A stretch of DNA of 33,719 nt from Nitrospira sp. SB0677_bin_15 (lineage in GTDB: Bacteria > Nitrospirota > Nitrospiria > Nitrospirales > UBA8639), in NCBI GenBank assembly GCA_009842645.1, contig VYFB01000122.1, positions 1 through 33,719 on the forward strand, read 5' to 3'. Positions 6,525 to 14,130 of the stretch are shown here, one piece after another (position 1 is the stretch's first letter; each line of letters begins with the position of its first letter). The notes below the pieces were generated by a model, which saw only the letters and a list, made by a program, of their open reading frames with translations, was not told the DNA's origin and made no database searches. Position numbers and translations under genes: made by a program.

Positions 6525-7799
6525 CTACTCCCCGCCTTCCAGTTCTCCGGCCAGGATGATGGCTTCGGCGATTTCGCGCATGGATTTTCGCATGTTCATA
6601 CTTTGGCGCTGAATCAACCTGAATGCGTCGGCTTCGGATAGTTTGCGGGAATGCATGAGGTGGCCCTTGGCTCGTTCGACGAGTTTTCTGACGGTCAGGG
6701 CTTCCTGCATTTCAAATGATTTTTCCATGAGACGCGTATGCTCAATAGCCACCGCCGCCTGGTTGGCAATGGCCTGCATGATTTTGATTTCCTTGTCATC
6801 GAACGCATGCAACGTGGAGGTGTAGGTATTGAGCACGCCGATCACCTTTTCCTTGCTCATCATGGGCACCGACAAAAGCGAACACAACGACTCCCGTTTG
6901 GCCAGGTCCTGGTAAAAGAACTCTTGTTCCTTCTTCACGTCGGACACGTAGATCGGCCGTTGTTCCTTGACCACCCGCCCGCTGATGCTCTGGCCGATCT
7001 TGAGCGGAGGTTTCCGGCGATACGCCTCACTCAGGCTCTGAGTCGCAGCAATGTGCAACCGCTGGTTCTCTTCGTCAACCAACATCAGCGAACAGATCGT
7101 CGAATCCATCATCTGGGCCGTTGTCGTCACGATCAATTGCAGCACCTCCTCGATCACGCGATTGGAGGCCACGGTTTCCGATACCCGGGACAGGGTATCC
7201 AGTTGCAGCGTTTGCCGCTTCATTTCGTCGTACAAGCGAGCGTTCTCAATGGCGCCCCCGACTTGGTTTGCAATCGTCGACAGCAGTGCCAGTTCGGCGT
7301 CCTGATACCGCCTCGCCCGTTTGTGTTGCACGTTAATGACTCCGATGACGTTGCTTTTGGTGACGACCGGAAGCGACACGAACGCCTGGTACCTGTCTTC
7401 CGGCAGGTTGTGAAACAACTTGAACCGCGGATCGTCACTCGCGTGACGAGGAATAACCACCGGCACCCTTTCCTGGGCCACCCAGCCCGTAATCCCTTCT
7501 CCCAACCCCACAGAAATCCGGCCGATGAGTTTGGGATGGGGATTCTTGGATGACCGCAAGACAAGTTCATCCCGGTTCTCCGAGACGAGATACAATAAAC
7601 AGGAATCAGCTTTCGTCACTTCGACCACAACCTCGACGATCTGTTTGAGCACCGCTTCCAGATCGAGCGTGCTGCTGATCGACTCACTGATCCGGTACAG
7701 CACTTCGACTTCCCGTGTCCTTTCGCGCAGGACGGCCTTGACGTCCTGCGGGGAACGCCTGGGAGGGTTTTTTGTCGAAGATTTTTTTGTTGCAGTCAT
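6525..7799 (-). CDS. GAF-GAF-ANTAR regulatory protein
   Basis: Soluble 424-residue protein with two GAF sensory domains (about 46-188 and 215-355) and a C-terminal ANTAR domain (about 368-418). The ANTAR domain is recognisable by VRKLVERAKGHLMHSRKLSE, the conserved aromatic in ADAF and the closing helix. ANTAR domains bind paired hairpins in RNA and relieve transcription termination; GAF domains bind small ligands or sense redox state. Both functions are family knowledge and the ligand is unknown. No kinase or receiver domain is encoded next to it. ATG at 7799 is chosen because GGGA lies about 9 bases upstream; a TTG at 7814 would add five residues. The gene is flanked by repeats at 6464-6484 and 7832-7952, so it is probably transcribed alone. 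Confidence 0.88.
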   Translation of the reverse strand: MTATKKSSTKNPPRRSPQDVKAVLRERTREVEVLYRISESISSTLDLEAVLKQIVEVVVEVTKADSCLLYLVSENRDELVLRSSKNPHPKLIGRISVGLGEGITGWVAQERVPVVIPRHASDDPRFKLFHNLPEDRYQAFVSLPVVTKSNVIGVINVQHKRARRYQDAELALLSTIANQVGGAIENARLYDEMKRQTLQLDTLSRVSETVASNRVIEEVLQLIVTTTAQMMDSTICSLMLVDEENQRLHIAATQSLSEAYRRKPPLKIGQSISGRVVKEQRPIYVSDVKKEQEFFYQDLAKRESLCSLLSVPMMSKEKVIGVLNTYTSTLHAFDDKEIKIMQAIANQAAVAIEHTRLMEKSFEMQEALTVRKLVERAKGHLMHSRKLSEADAFRLIQRQSMNMRKSMREIAEAIILAGELEGGE

Positions 7800-7831
7800 C
7801 TCAATAATTCCCAAATCTCTACCCCACCCGG

Positions 7832-7852
7832 CCTCCCCTTACAAAGGGGAGG
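7832..7852. repeat. Fold-back CCTCCCC-TTACAAA-GGGGAGG
   Basis: Perfect 7-base arms around TTACAAA, just upstream of the GAF-GAF-ANTAR gene. It resembles the repeat at the left edge of the window (1-41). It could also act as a hairpin in the 5' leader. Confidence 0.6.
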
Positions 7853-7893
7853 GGAAGATGCGGCAGCCACAACCACAAAAAACAAAGACTCTG

Positions 7894-7952
7894 GATCCCC
7901 GATCGGGGTCGGGGATGACAACAAGGAGATTCATCGCTACGCTCAGAACGAC
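7894..7952. repeat. Compound repeat: CCCCGATCGGGG palindrome plus REP-like arm
   Basis: 7894-7919 is a second copy of the CCCCGATCGGGG palindrome (compare 6464-6484). 7926-7952, read in reverse, is GTCGTTCTGAGCGTAGCGA followed by TGAATCTC, matching the glnD-start repeat arm at 3657-3684 at most positions. On the minus strand the palindrome is followed by a T-rich stretch, so it may end transcription after aroB. Nothing gene-like is seen between 7815 and 8017. Confidence 0.65.
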
Positions 7953-8017
7953 AATTCTGGCAAAGCGAGCCCTTCATTCTGTCAACGAATAACTGAACCC
8001 ATACAAGAAGACCGTGC

Positions 8018-9109
8018 TCACCTCAACTGCGCATACCATTGTCTCACGGCGCGCGGGTCCAGCGGCATGACCTGAACGTTACCGATCGACCTGGGCAGGA
8101 CGCAATGGATGGTTCCACCTACCACTTTTTTATCGTGGCCCATGGCCCCCCAGAATTTCAAAAAACCGTGGGCCGGCATGCGCACGGGAAGGCCCGTTCT
8201 CTGTATCAGGGTCCGTTGTCGGTCTACCACGGCCGGTGAGCACAACTTCAAATGATGGGCCAGGAGGGCTTCATGCACCATACCGATGCCCACGGCTTCG
8301 CCATGGATATATTTTCGGTACCGGCTCAGGGATTCCAACGCGTGACCGATCGTGTGTCCATAATTCAAAATGCGGCGCAGACCCGATTCCCGTTCATCCT
8401 TGCCTACCACCTTCGCTTTGATCTCGCAACAACGCTTCACAACCGTTTGGACGTCTGTCTCCCGCATATCGAGAATGTGTTCCATTCGGTCTTCCAAAAA
8501 CGCAAAAAATTTTCTATCGGCAATGACCCCATATTTAATCACTTCGGCCAATCCGGCTAACCACTCACGCCTGGGCAGGGTTCGTAACGTATTCGTATCG
8601 GACACCACGAGCGCCGGCTGGTAAAACGCGCCGATCAGGTTTTTACCCGAGGGATGGTTGACGCCGGTTTTCCCACCCACGCTGGAATCCACCTGAGCCA
8701 CCAGCGTGGTCGCCACTTGAATGAAAGGGATACCTCGTAGATACATCGACGCGGCAAAGCCCGTAATATCGCCAATGACGCCTCCACCCAACGCCACGAG
8801 CGCAGACCGGCGTTCGAACCGATGATTGACGAGTTCATCGACGATGTACGAGGCCCACCGAAGCGTCTTGGTTCGCTCACCCTCCGGAATGCTGATCACG
8901 TGACAGGTGAAGCCCGCTTTGACAAGCGCCCGTTTGAGCGATGCCCCATACAAACGTGCCAGCGTTGGATTAGTCACGACGCCGACTTTCCCGGACAGTC
9001 CCAACGACTGCAAATACTTCCCCGTCCGGCGAAGACTGCCGGGAGCAATCACAATGTCGTAGCTCCGCTTGCCGAGACCAACTTTGACGATTTCATGAGA
9101 GCGAGTCAT
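8018..9109 (-). CDS. aroB: 3-dehydroquinate synthase
   Basis: Second step of the shikimate pathway: converts DAHP to 3-dehydroquinate using NAD and a divalent metal. The 363-residue length matches the family. Visible signatures are GGGVIGD (108-114) in the NAD-binding domain, and VDSSVGGKTGVNHPSGKNLIG (140-160) with the phosphate-binding lysines. The metal ligands are Glu189 (AEVIKYG), His252 (NYGHTIGHALE) and His269 (HGEAVGIGM). It starts 63 bases after aroC on the same strand, so the two are probably one transcript together with the pil genes. Confidence 0.96.
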   Translation of the reverse strand: MTRSHEIVKVGLGKRSYDIVIAPGSLRRTGKYLQSLGLSGKVGVVTNPTLARLYGASLKRALVKAGFTCHVISIPEGERTKTLRWASYIVDELVNHRFERRSALVALGGGVIGDITGFAASMYLRGIPFIQVATTLVAQVDSSVGGKTGVNHPSGKNLIGAFYQPALVVSDTNTLRTLPRREWLAGLAEVIKYGVIADRKFFAFLEDRMEHILDMRETDVQTVVKRCCEIKAKVVGKDERESGLRRILNYGHTIGHALESLSRYRKYIHGEAVGIGMVHEALLAHHLKLCSPAVVDRQRTLIQRTGLPVRMPAHGFLKFWGAMGHDKKVVGGTIHCVLPRSIGNVQVMPLDPRAVRQWYAQLR

Positions 9110-9172
9110 GCGCAGACCTGCACTCGGCTTTTCCGGTTGAACGATACCATCGGTTGAAGTTGAGGCAAGAGG

Positions 9173-10333
9173 CTAAAAATTCTTCACGTATTCCTGGTAG
9201 GCGTCGAAATTCCGTTTCATCTCATCGATGCTGTCGCCGCTGAACTTTTCCAGCATGGCATTCGCCATTTCATAGGCAATGACGGCTTCCCCTACCACGC
9301 CGGCCGCGGGTACCGTACAGATGTCAGAACGTTCCACCGTGGCTTCGAAGGGTTTCTTCGTCTGGATATCCACACTGTTCTTCGGTTGATACAGGGTGGC
9401 AATCGGTTTCATGGCAACCCGCACGACAATGGATTGTCCATTCGTCATACCGCCTTCCAATCCACCGGCATGATTGGTCTTTCGAGCAAAACCGGGCTTG
9501 ATTTCACTGGGATAAATGTCGTCATGCACTTCAGATCCCAAGCGACATGCGGACTCGAACCCCATGCCGATTTCCACGCCTTTCATGGCCTGGATACTCA
9601 TGGTCGCCATGGCCAACCTCGCGCTTAGACGCCGGTCCCACTGCGCGTAACTGCCCAATCCGATCGGAGGATTAGTCACAACCACTTCGAAAATACCGCC
9701 CAATGAGTCACCGTTCCGTTTCGCCAATTGAATTTGCTCGATCATCTTTATATTCGCTTCCGGATCAGGACATCGCACCTGAGACTGCTCAGCCAATTCA
9801 TACGCTGCCAGGGGGTCGTCCACCGGCGGAATCGCCACGGAACCGATACGGGTCGTATAACTGACCACCCGCATATCAAATTGCGACAAGAGGGCCTTGG
9901 CCACGCCGCCGAGAGCCACCCTGATGGCCGTTTCTCTCGCACTGGCCTTTTCGAGCACGTTGCGAATGTCCCGATGACCGTATTTGATAGCCCCCACCAA
10001 ATCGGCATGACCGGGTCGCGGGCGGGTGACGACGCGTTCTTCCGAAGGGGGACCCGGTTCGGCCGCCATGATCTCCTGCCAATTTTCCCAATCCCGATTG
10101 CGAACCAGGAGACCCAACGGATTACCCAACGTTTTCCCTTTTCGGACGCCGCAATAGAATTCCACCTGATCCTTCTCAATTCGCATCCGGCCTCCGCGAC
10201 CATACCCGCCCTGCCGCCTTGCCAGATCATGATTAATCACTTCCGCGGTGAGCGGAAGCCCGGCCGGGACCCCTTCCAACACGGCCATCAATCCCTTGCC
10301 ATGGGATTCACCGGCATTCAAATAACGCAACAT
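9173..10333 (-). CDS. aroC: Chorismate synthase
   Basis: Last step of the shikimate pathway: EPSP to chorismate with reduced FMN. From ATG at 10333 the protein has 386 residues and begins directly with the conserved MLRYLNAGESHG. GESHG is at 8-12 with the catalytic histidine at position 11; GRGGRM is at 45-50; RPGHADLVGAIKYGHRDIRN is at 106-125. The frame is open to 10402, but the extra 23 residues have no counterpart in the family, overlap pilP, and ATG at 10333 has AAGGTG just upstream. It follows pilP by 34 bases, in a place where other bacteria often have pilQ or aroK. Confidence 0.96.
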   Translation of the reverse strand: MLRYLNAGESHGKGLMAVLEGVPAGLPLTAEVINHDLARRQGGYGRGGRMRIEKDQVEFYCGVRKGKTLGNPLGLLVRNRDWENWQEIMAAEPGPPSEERVVTRPRPGHADLVGAIKYGHRDIRNVLEKASARETAIRVALGGVAKALLSQFDMRVVSYTTRIGSVAIPPVDDPLAAYELAEQSQVRCPDPEANIKMIEQIQLAKRNGDSLGGIFEVVVTNPPIGLGSYAQWDRRLSARLAMATMSIQAMKGVEIGMGFESACRLGSEVHDDIYPSEIKPGFARKTNHAGGLEGGMTNGQSIVVRVAMKPIATLYQPKNSVDIQTKKPFEATVERSDICTVPAAGVVGEAVIAYEMANAMLEKFSGDSIDEMKRNFDAYQEYVKNF

Positions 10334-10367
10334 GCAGCACCTTATCCATTTGAGGTTCCCTGAGTAT

Positions 10368-10829
10368 TCAGGAATTCTCACCGGAACGCGGTTCTCCGAC
10401 ATCCGGTTCCTGATCCAACCAATACGTGTTCTCCCCTTGAGCTTTTGTCGCCCCTATCGCTGAAAGAGTCACCCCTTGTTCCGTGATGCGTTTCACGACC
10501 CGGGAATACGCGGGAAGGACTTGTCCCTGCATGACGATGAGTCGCTCACCGCCATCGAATTCCAGCACGGCCCAATGACCTTGAGCGGATGAAATAATTC
10601 CCACGACCGTCACGGTTTGAGGGCTTACGTCCACTGCCTGCGCCGGAGACCCATCCGGCGTTCGGATCACTGCCGTCGGAACAAAAGGATCGCGATAGTG
10701 ATCCGAGCGATAACTCAACGAGGCTACAGGCTTTTGTGTGTTCGTCACCATCTGCTCATCCGGTCCTGCCTGAACTCCGGCAACGCTCCCGCACAGGAAA
10801 CACGTGAGCACTAGAACAACGCGCATCAT
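10368..10829 (-). CDS. pilP: Type IV pilus assembly protein PilP-like
   Basis: PilP is the periplasmic inner-membrane-anchored link between the PilMNO platform and the secretin PilQ. The 153-residue protein starts with a hydrophobic export signal (residues 2-20). It then has a short linker, the characteristic RDPF (46-49), and one small beta domain with VVGIISS and VMQGQVLP stretches. No convincing lipobox is seen, so the mode of anchoring is unclear. The gene starts 12 bases after pilO. ATG at 10829 and the adjacent ATG at 10826 are equally possible. No pilQ follows; aroC does. Confidence 0.8.
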   Translation of the reverse strand: MMRVVLVLTCFLCGSVAGVQAGPDEQMVTNTQKPVASLSYRSDHYRDPFVPTAVIRTPDGSPAQAVDVSPQTVTVVGIISSAQGHWAVLEFDGGERLIVMQGQVLPAYSRVVKRITEQGVTLSAIGATKAQGENTYWLDQEPDVGEPRSGENS

Positions 10830-10841
10830 GAGGCTGCGCCC

Positions 10842-11456
10842 CTACCCTGTGCTTGTTCCGGCAATCGACTTCTCCCTTGGTTCGACCTCCGCAACCTGAA
10901 AACCCGTTAATTCAATGGAGGCTTGAATAGGATGCCCGGGGGTTGCCTCACTCCGTTCCCGTGCGTGAAAATCCAGCGACTTCAACGGTAACGTGTTCGG
11001 CAGCATTTGAAGCTCTTCGAGAAAATGGGCAAGCGCATGATACCCTCCCTCGGCCCGAAGCCGAATCGTGACGCGATGCAGGTTCGTTTCCGGTAGTGGG
11101 ACGGGCTCTTCAAGCTCCCAGGACCTGAGCGCCACGTCAACCGATTGCGCTTTACCCACAATACCCACGAGCATATGATCCATGGGGGTCGCCAACAGTT
11201 TCTTCTCAGTTGTGAGCCGGCTCGTGAGGCTATCAATTTCCTTTTTGAGCGTTGCCAATTTTCGATCTGGTTTTGACGTTGCGAGTTGGTGATCGAGGGA
11301 TCGAATGGTTTGTTGAAACGCCAGGGCGCGTTCCCGTTGAGGCTCCACGACGAATTGAAACAGGATGATCGACGTCAACCCTGCACAGAGAAACAAGAGC
11401 ATGGTCTTATGGCTCTTGGGCGTGTCTTCCACCCAATCAAGAATTCGTTCCACCAT
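10842..11456 (-). CDS. pilO: Type IV pilus assembly protein PilO
   Basis: Inner-membrane partner of PilN in the pilus alignment complex. The 204-residue protein has a short cytoplasmic N-terminus, one membrane helix at about 18-36, a heptad-rich periplasmic coiled coil (about 42-78) and a C-terminal ferredoxin-like domain (LEELQMLPNTLPLKSLDF). It overlaps the end of pilN by 20 bases, a sign of translational coupling. Confidence 0.85.
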   Translation of the reverse strand: MVERILDWVEDTPKSHKTMLLFLCAGLTSIILFQFVVEPQRERALAFQQTIRSLDHQLATSKPDRKLATLKKEIDSLTSRLTTEKKLLATPMDHMLVGIVGKAQSVDVALRSWELEEPVPLPETNLHRVTIRLRAEGGYHALAHFLEELQMLPNTLPLKSLDFHARERSEATPGHPIQASIELTGFQVAEVEPREKSIAGTSTG

Positions 11457-12003
11457 GCTTCGGCGAGTTCATCCATACGTTCATGGAAAATTGAAATAGA
11501 TCCGGCAGTTGCGCATGAGGGCCGGCACCGACGACATCGACCGGTCCAAGCCCCTTTTCGAAATTTTTTGCGAGTTTCAATACGTCCTGGAGGGACAGGG
11601 CAACACCTGACAACGTGACCTTTTCATCTTTTGCCTGAAGGTGCAGCAACCACACGTCCAGAGGATCAACCACTCTGCTGATGATCGACAGCAGGCGAAT
11701 GGGGCTATCCAACTCACTCGTCAAGGCGTTGACTCTTTCTTCTTGGGCTGCCATGGCCTGTCGTCGTTCTTCCAGCGCCAAAACCTCCTGCATGGTTGTT
11801 TGCAGCAACGCGACACGGCCCTGTTTGTCTTGCATCTCCCGTTCAAGCCGTTGCGTTGCCTGAGTGACATCGATGGCAACCCATCCCCAAAACACGCAGA
11901 CGCTCGCCATGAAGCAGACCCCCGCAAACAATTCCAGCTTGGCGCGCTTACGCGCCAGAGGCTCATCGTATCGTTGGCCTTTCAATAAATTAATGCTAAC
12001 CAT
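11437..12003 (-). CDS. pilN: Type IV pilus assembly protein PilN
   Basis: Bitopic inner-membrane protein that binds PilM through its conserved N-terminal tail. INLLKG is visible at residues 4-9, the hallmark of PilN. One membrane helix spans about 27-47, followed by a coiled coil (about 50-90) and a compact periplasmic domain with LSGVALSLQDVLKLAKNFE. Length 188 residues is typical. Its ATG overlaps the pilM stop by 8 bases. Confidence 0.9.
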   Translation of the reverse strand: MVSINLLKGQRYDEPLARKRAKLELFAGVCFMASVCVFWGWVAIDVTQATQRLEREMQDKQGRVALLQTTMQEVLALEERRQAMAAQEERVNALTSELDSPIRLLSIISRVVDPLDVWLLHLQAKDEKVTLSGVALSLQDVLKLAKNFEKGLGPVDVVGAGPHAQLPDLFQFSMNVWMNSPKHGGTNS

Positions 12004-13051
12004 GGTTGTCCTGATGAAGAGCCAACCCGACGGCTACCCCTCCGAGATGGGCCGACGCCCATAGACGGTCCTGGCAATCAGGCGAACATTCGATTTCCTC
12101 AAAAGGATTGAACGGGAGAGCCGGAATTCCCAACGCGTCGTGCAACTCAGTTCGCAATCGTGGATCATGCGATTGCCCTCCGCACAGAAACAGCTTTTCC
12201 ACGTCGAGTTCAGGGTAACGCTCCAGGACAGACTCGAAACAGCATTTGGTTTCCCTCACGATCTCCGCCATTGCCGATGGATTCTCAGGGTAACCGGTCC
12301 CAGCCAGAGATGAACTATGCCGGATAGGGCCTTCGACGACCACCGCGTCACCGTCAGTCAGGCTTGATGACGTTTCTTCAAACGTGACGTCCCGGATCAC
12401 GAGCGGCTGCTCATCGTGAACAAAGATGAGGTTCATTCCACCGGCGCCCACGTTGGCAACGGCAAACGACTTTCCCCTGAAGGCCCGACGTGTTTGCATA
12501 ATCGTCTTCATCAACGCAAGGCCATCGACGTCACACACGACCGGATGAACCCCAATTTCTTCCAACAACGTTTTTCGGCTTTCAACCACCTGCTGTTTGG
12601 CGGCCACCAGCAACAATTCCAACTCCTTTGAGACAGATCGAGGTTGGGGCAGAATCCAATAATCAAAATAAATGTCATTCATGGCATAAGGGATGTATTG
12701 ATGACCTTCCCACGTCAAATATTCATCAAGGGCATCTGTTTGGACACCAGACACGCGTATCCGTTTCACCATCACCGAGGGTCCGGATACGGAGATGGCC
12801 ACGGGACTGCCGAGGAGACCACATCCTTGAAGCAGATTGCTGAGTGCGGTTTTGAGTCCGGAATATTGCCGGCTCGCCCCCTCTTCCACAAACGTGGATC
12901 CAAGACGACGCACGCTAAATCGTTTGAGACGATACCGGCCAGCACGTTGCTCAAGCTGAACCAGTTTGACAGTGGAAGACCCGATGTCCAATCCGACACG
13001 GGTCTGCGATCGTGAGAATACCTCGGTCCATTTCCGGAGTCGTTTCGTCAT
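11996..13051 (-). CDS. pilM: Type IV pilus actin-like ATPase PilM
   Basis: Cytoplasmic actin-fold protein that carries PilN and links the pilus machine to its motors. The 351-residue sequence has the nucleotide-binding phosphate-1 motif VGLDIGSSTVKLVQL near residues 18-32. A second motif is VANVGAGGMNLIFV in the middle, and the closing FLCGGQSHDPRL is near 290-301. It is the first of four overlapping or tightly spaced genes, pilM, pilN, pilO and pilP. A gap of 166 bases to rapZ leaves room for its own promoter. Confidence 0.92.
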   Translation of the reverse strand: MTKRLRKWTEVFSRSQTRVGLDIGSSTVKLVQLEQRAGRYRLKRFSVRRLGSTFVEEGASRQYSGLKTALSNLLQGCGLLGSPVAISVSGPSVMVKRIRVSGVQTDALDEYLTWEGHQYIPYAMNDIYFDYWILPQPRSVSKELELLLVAAKQQVVESRKTLLEEIGVHPVVCDVDGLALMKTIMQTRRAFRGKSFAVANVGAGGMNLIFVHDEQPLVIRDVTFEETSSSLTDGDAVVVEGPIRHSSSLAGTGYPENPSAMAEIVRETKCCFESVLERYPELDVEKLFLCGGQSHDPRLRTELHDALGIPALPFNPFEEIECSPDCQDRLWASAHLGGVAVGLALHQDNHG

Positions 13052-13120
13052 CGGCTGTCAATGGCGACGGTTCGCCTGCCGCCGCAGGCACAATCCTTGA
13101 GGTTCCGCACAAAGAATTAA

Positions 13121-13149
13121 ACCCTACACTGTTATCAATTGAGCGTCAA
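13121..13149 (-). promoter_or_regulatory. Weak candidate promoter for the pil-aro operon
   Basis: On the minus strand TTGACG (13144-13149) is followed after 17 bases by TAGGGT (13121-13126). The -35 is good and the -10 is poor. Position, 70 bases upstream of pilM, is suitable. Low confidence. Confidence 0.22.
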
Positions 13150-13150
13150 A

Positions 13151-13201
13151 CAAGAGCGATTTGGGCGCGATTCCTGCGCCCGCCGTGAGGAAACGCTCTT
13201 G
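13151..13201. repeat. Two-level hairpin between rapZ and pilM
   Basis: Outer arms CAAGAGCG (13151-13158) and CGCTCTTG (13194-13201) enclose an inner stem GGGCGC / GCGCCC (13163-13168 and 13176-13181). It lies 17 bases after the rapZ stop codon in transcript order. It may terminate or trim the rapZ message, although only a short TTT follows on the minus strand. Confidence 0.5.
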
Positions 13202-13217
13202 CCGGAAGAACGAGACG

Positions 13218-14108
13218 TCAATATTCCGAACGATCCAGGTCCCGGTGACTGAGGGTGACACGATAGCCTAACACTCCGAACAGTTCCTTCACCTTGTTGG
13301 CAATGGCGACGGAACGATGCCTTCCGCCAGTACAACCAATGGCAATGGTTAAATAACTTCGTTGTTCTCGTTCAAACAGGGGAAGGAGAAAGGCGAGAAA
13401 ATTCCTCATATGTTCGAGAAAATCTTGTGCCTCTTTGTTGCCGAGCACGTACTGCTGGATGTTTTTTTCATTTCCGGTTAACGGCTTCAACTCGTGAACA
13501 AAATGTGGATTTTGTAAAAACCTGACGTCAAACACGAGGTCGGCTTCGTAGGGCACGCCAAACTTGTAGCCGAACGTGAGCACAAATATCTTCATCGAAT
13601 GCCGGTGCTCATGGTCGCCGTACTGCTGGAACATCCAATCGCGAAGTTCATGCACTGTCAACTTCGACGTATCCAGAACCCGGTCAGCACGAGCACGCAA
13701 TTCACCAAGGTGCTGCCGTTCGAGCCGAATCCCTTCAAGCACAGGCTGCCGGGGGAGAAGCGGATGGGGGCGACGGGATTCGGAAAATCGACAAGTCAAG
13801 ACCGCGTCATTGGCTTCCAGATACAACAGTTCCACGACAGAAACGTTTGCTTGAAGCCGTTCAAGATTCCCGGAAAAATCCGAAAAGAATTCGCGTTCGC
13901 GAATATCAATGCACAAGGCTATCTTTCGAACCGTGTGACTGCGCTGGCTGCAGAATTCTGCAAATGAAAGGAAAAGCGGCGGTGGGAGATTGTCGACGCA
14001 GAAAAACCCTATATCCTCGAGACATTTCAGAGCTTGGGTTTTTCCGGAACCGGACAAACCACTGACGATCACGAGATGCAATGCACGTTCCGGTGCAATA
14101 TCAGTCAC
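13218..14108 (-). CDS. rapZ: RNase adapter protein RapZ / nucleotide-binding protein
   Basis: RapZ-family ATP/GTP-binding protein; in enteric bacteria it steers RNase E to the small RNA GlmZ to control amino-sugar synthesis. Whether that role holds here is unknown. The 296-residue protein has the Walker A motif GLSGSGKT (17-24) and CVDNLP shortly after. The C-terminal signature GCTGGRHRSV is at 258-267. The start is GTG at 14108, preceded by AGGT. It follows rpoN by 22 bases. In many proteobacteria hpf and ptsN sit between these genes; here they are absent. Confidence 0.93.
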   Translation of the reverse strand: MTDIAPERALHLVIVSGLSGSGKTQALKCLEDIGFFCVDNLPPPLFLSFAEFCSQRSHTVRKIALCIDIREREFFSDFSGNLERLQANVSVVELLYLEANDAVLTCRFSESRRPHPLLPRQPVLEGIRLERQHLGELRARADRVLDTSKLTVHELRDWMFQQYGDHEHRHSMKIFVLTFGYKFGVPYEADLVFDVRFLQNPHFVHELKPLTGNEKNIQQYVLGNKEAQDFLEHMRNFLAFLLPLFEREQRSYLTIAIGCTGGRHRSVAIANKVKELFGVLGYRVTLSHRDLDRSEY

Positions 14109-14130
14109 GGCGACCTATGCGGCGTCCTGA

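Noticed and set aside
50-7952. CRISPR array, suggested by several similar short repeats
   Set aside because: Repeats are far apart, palindromic, unequal in length and without regular spacers or cas genes.
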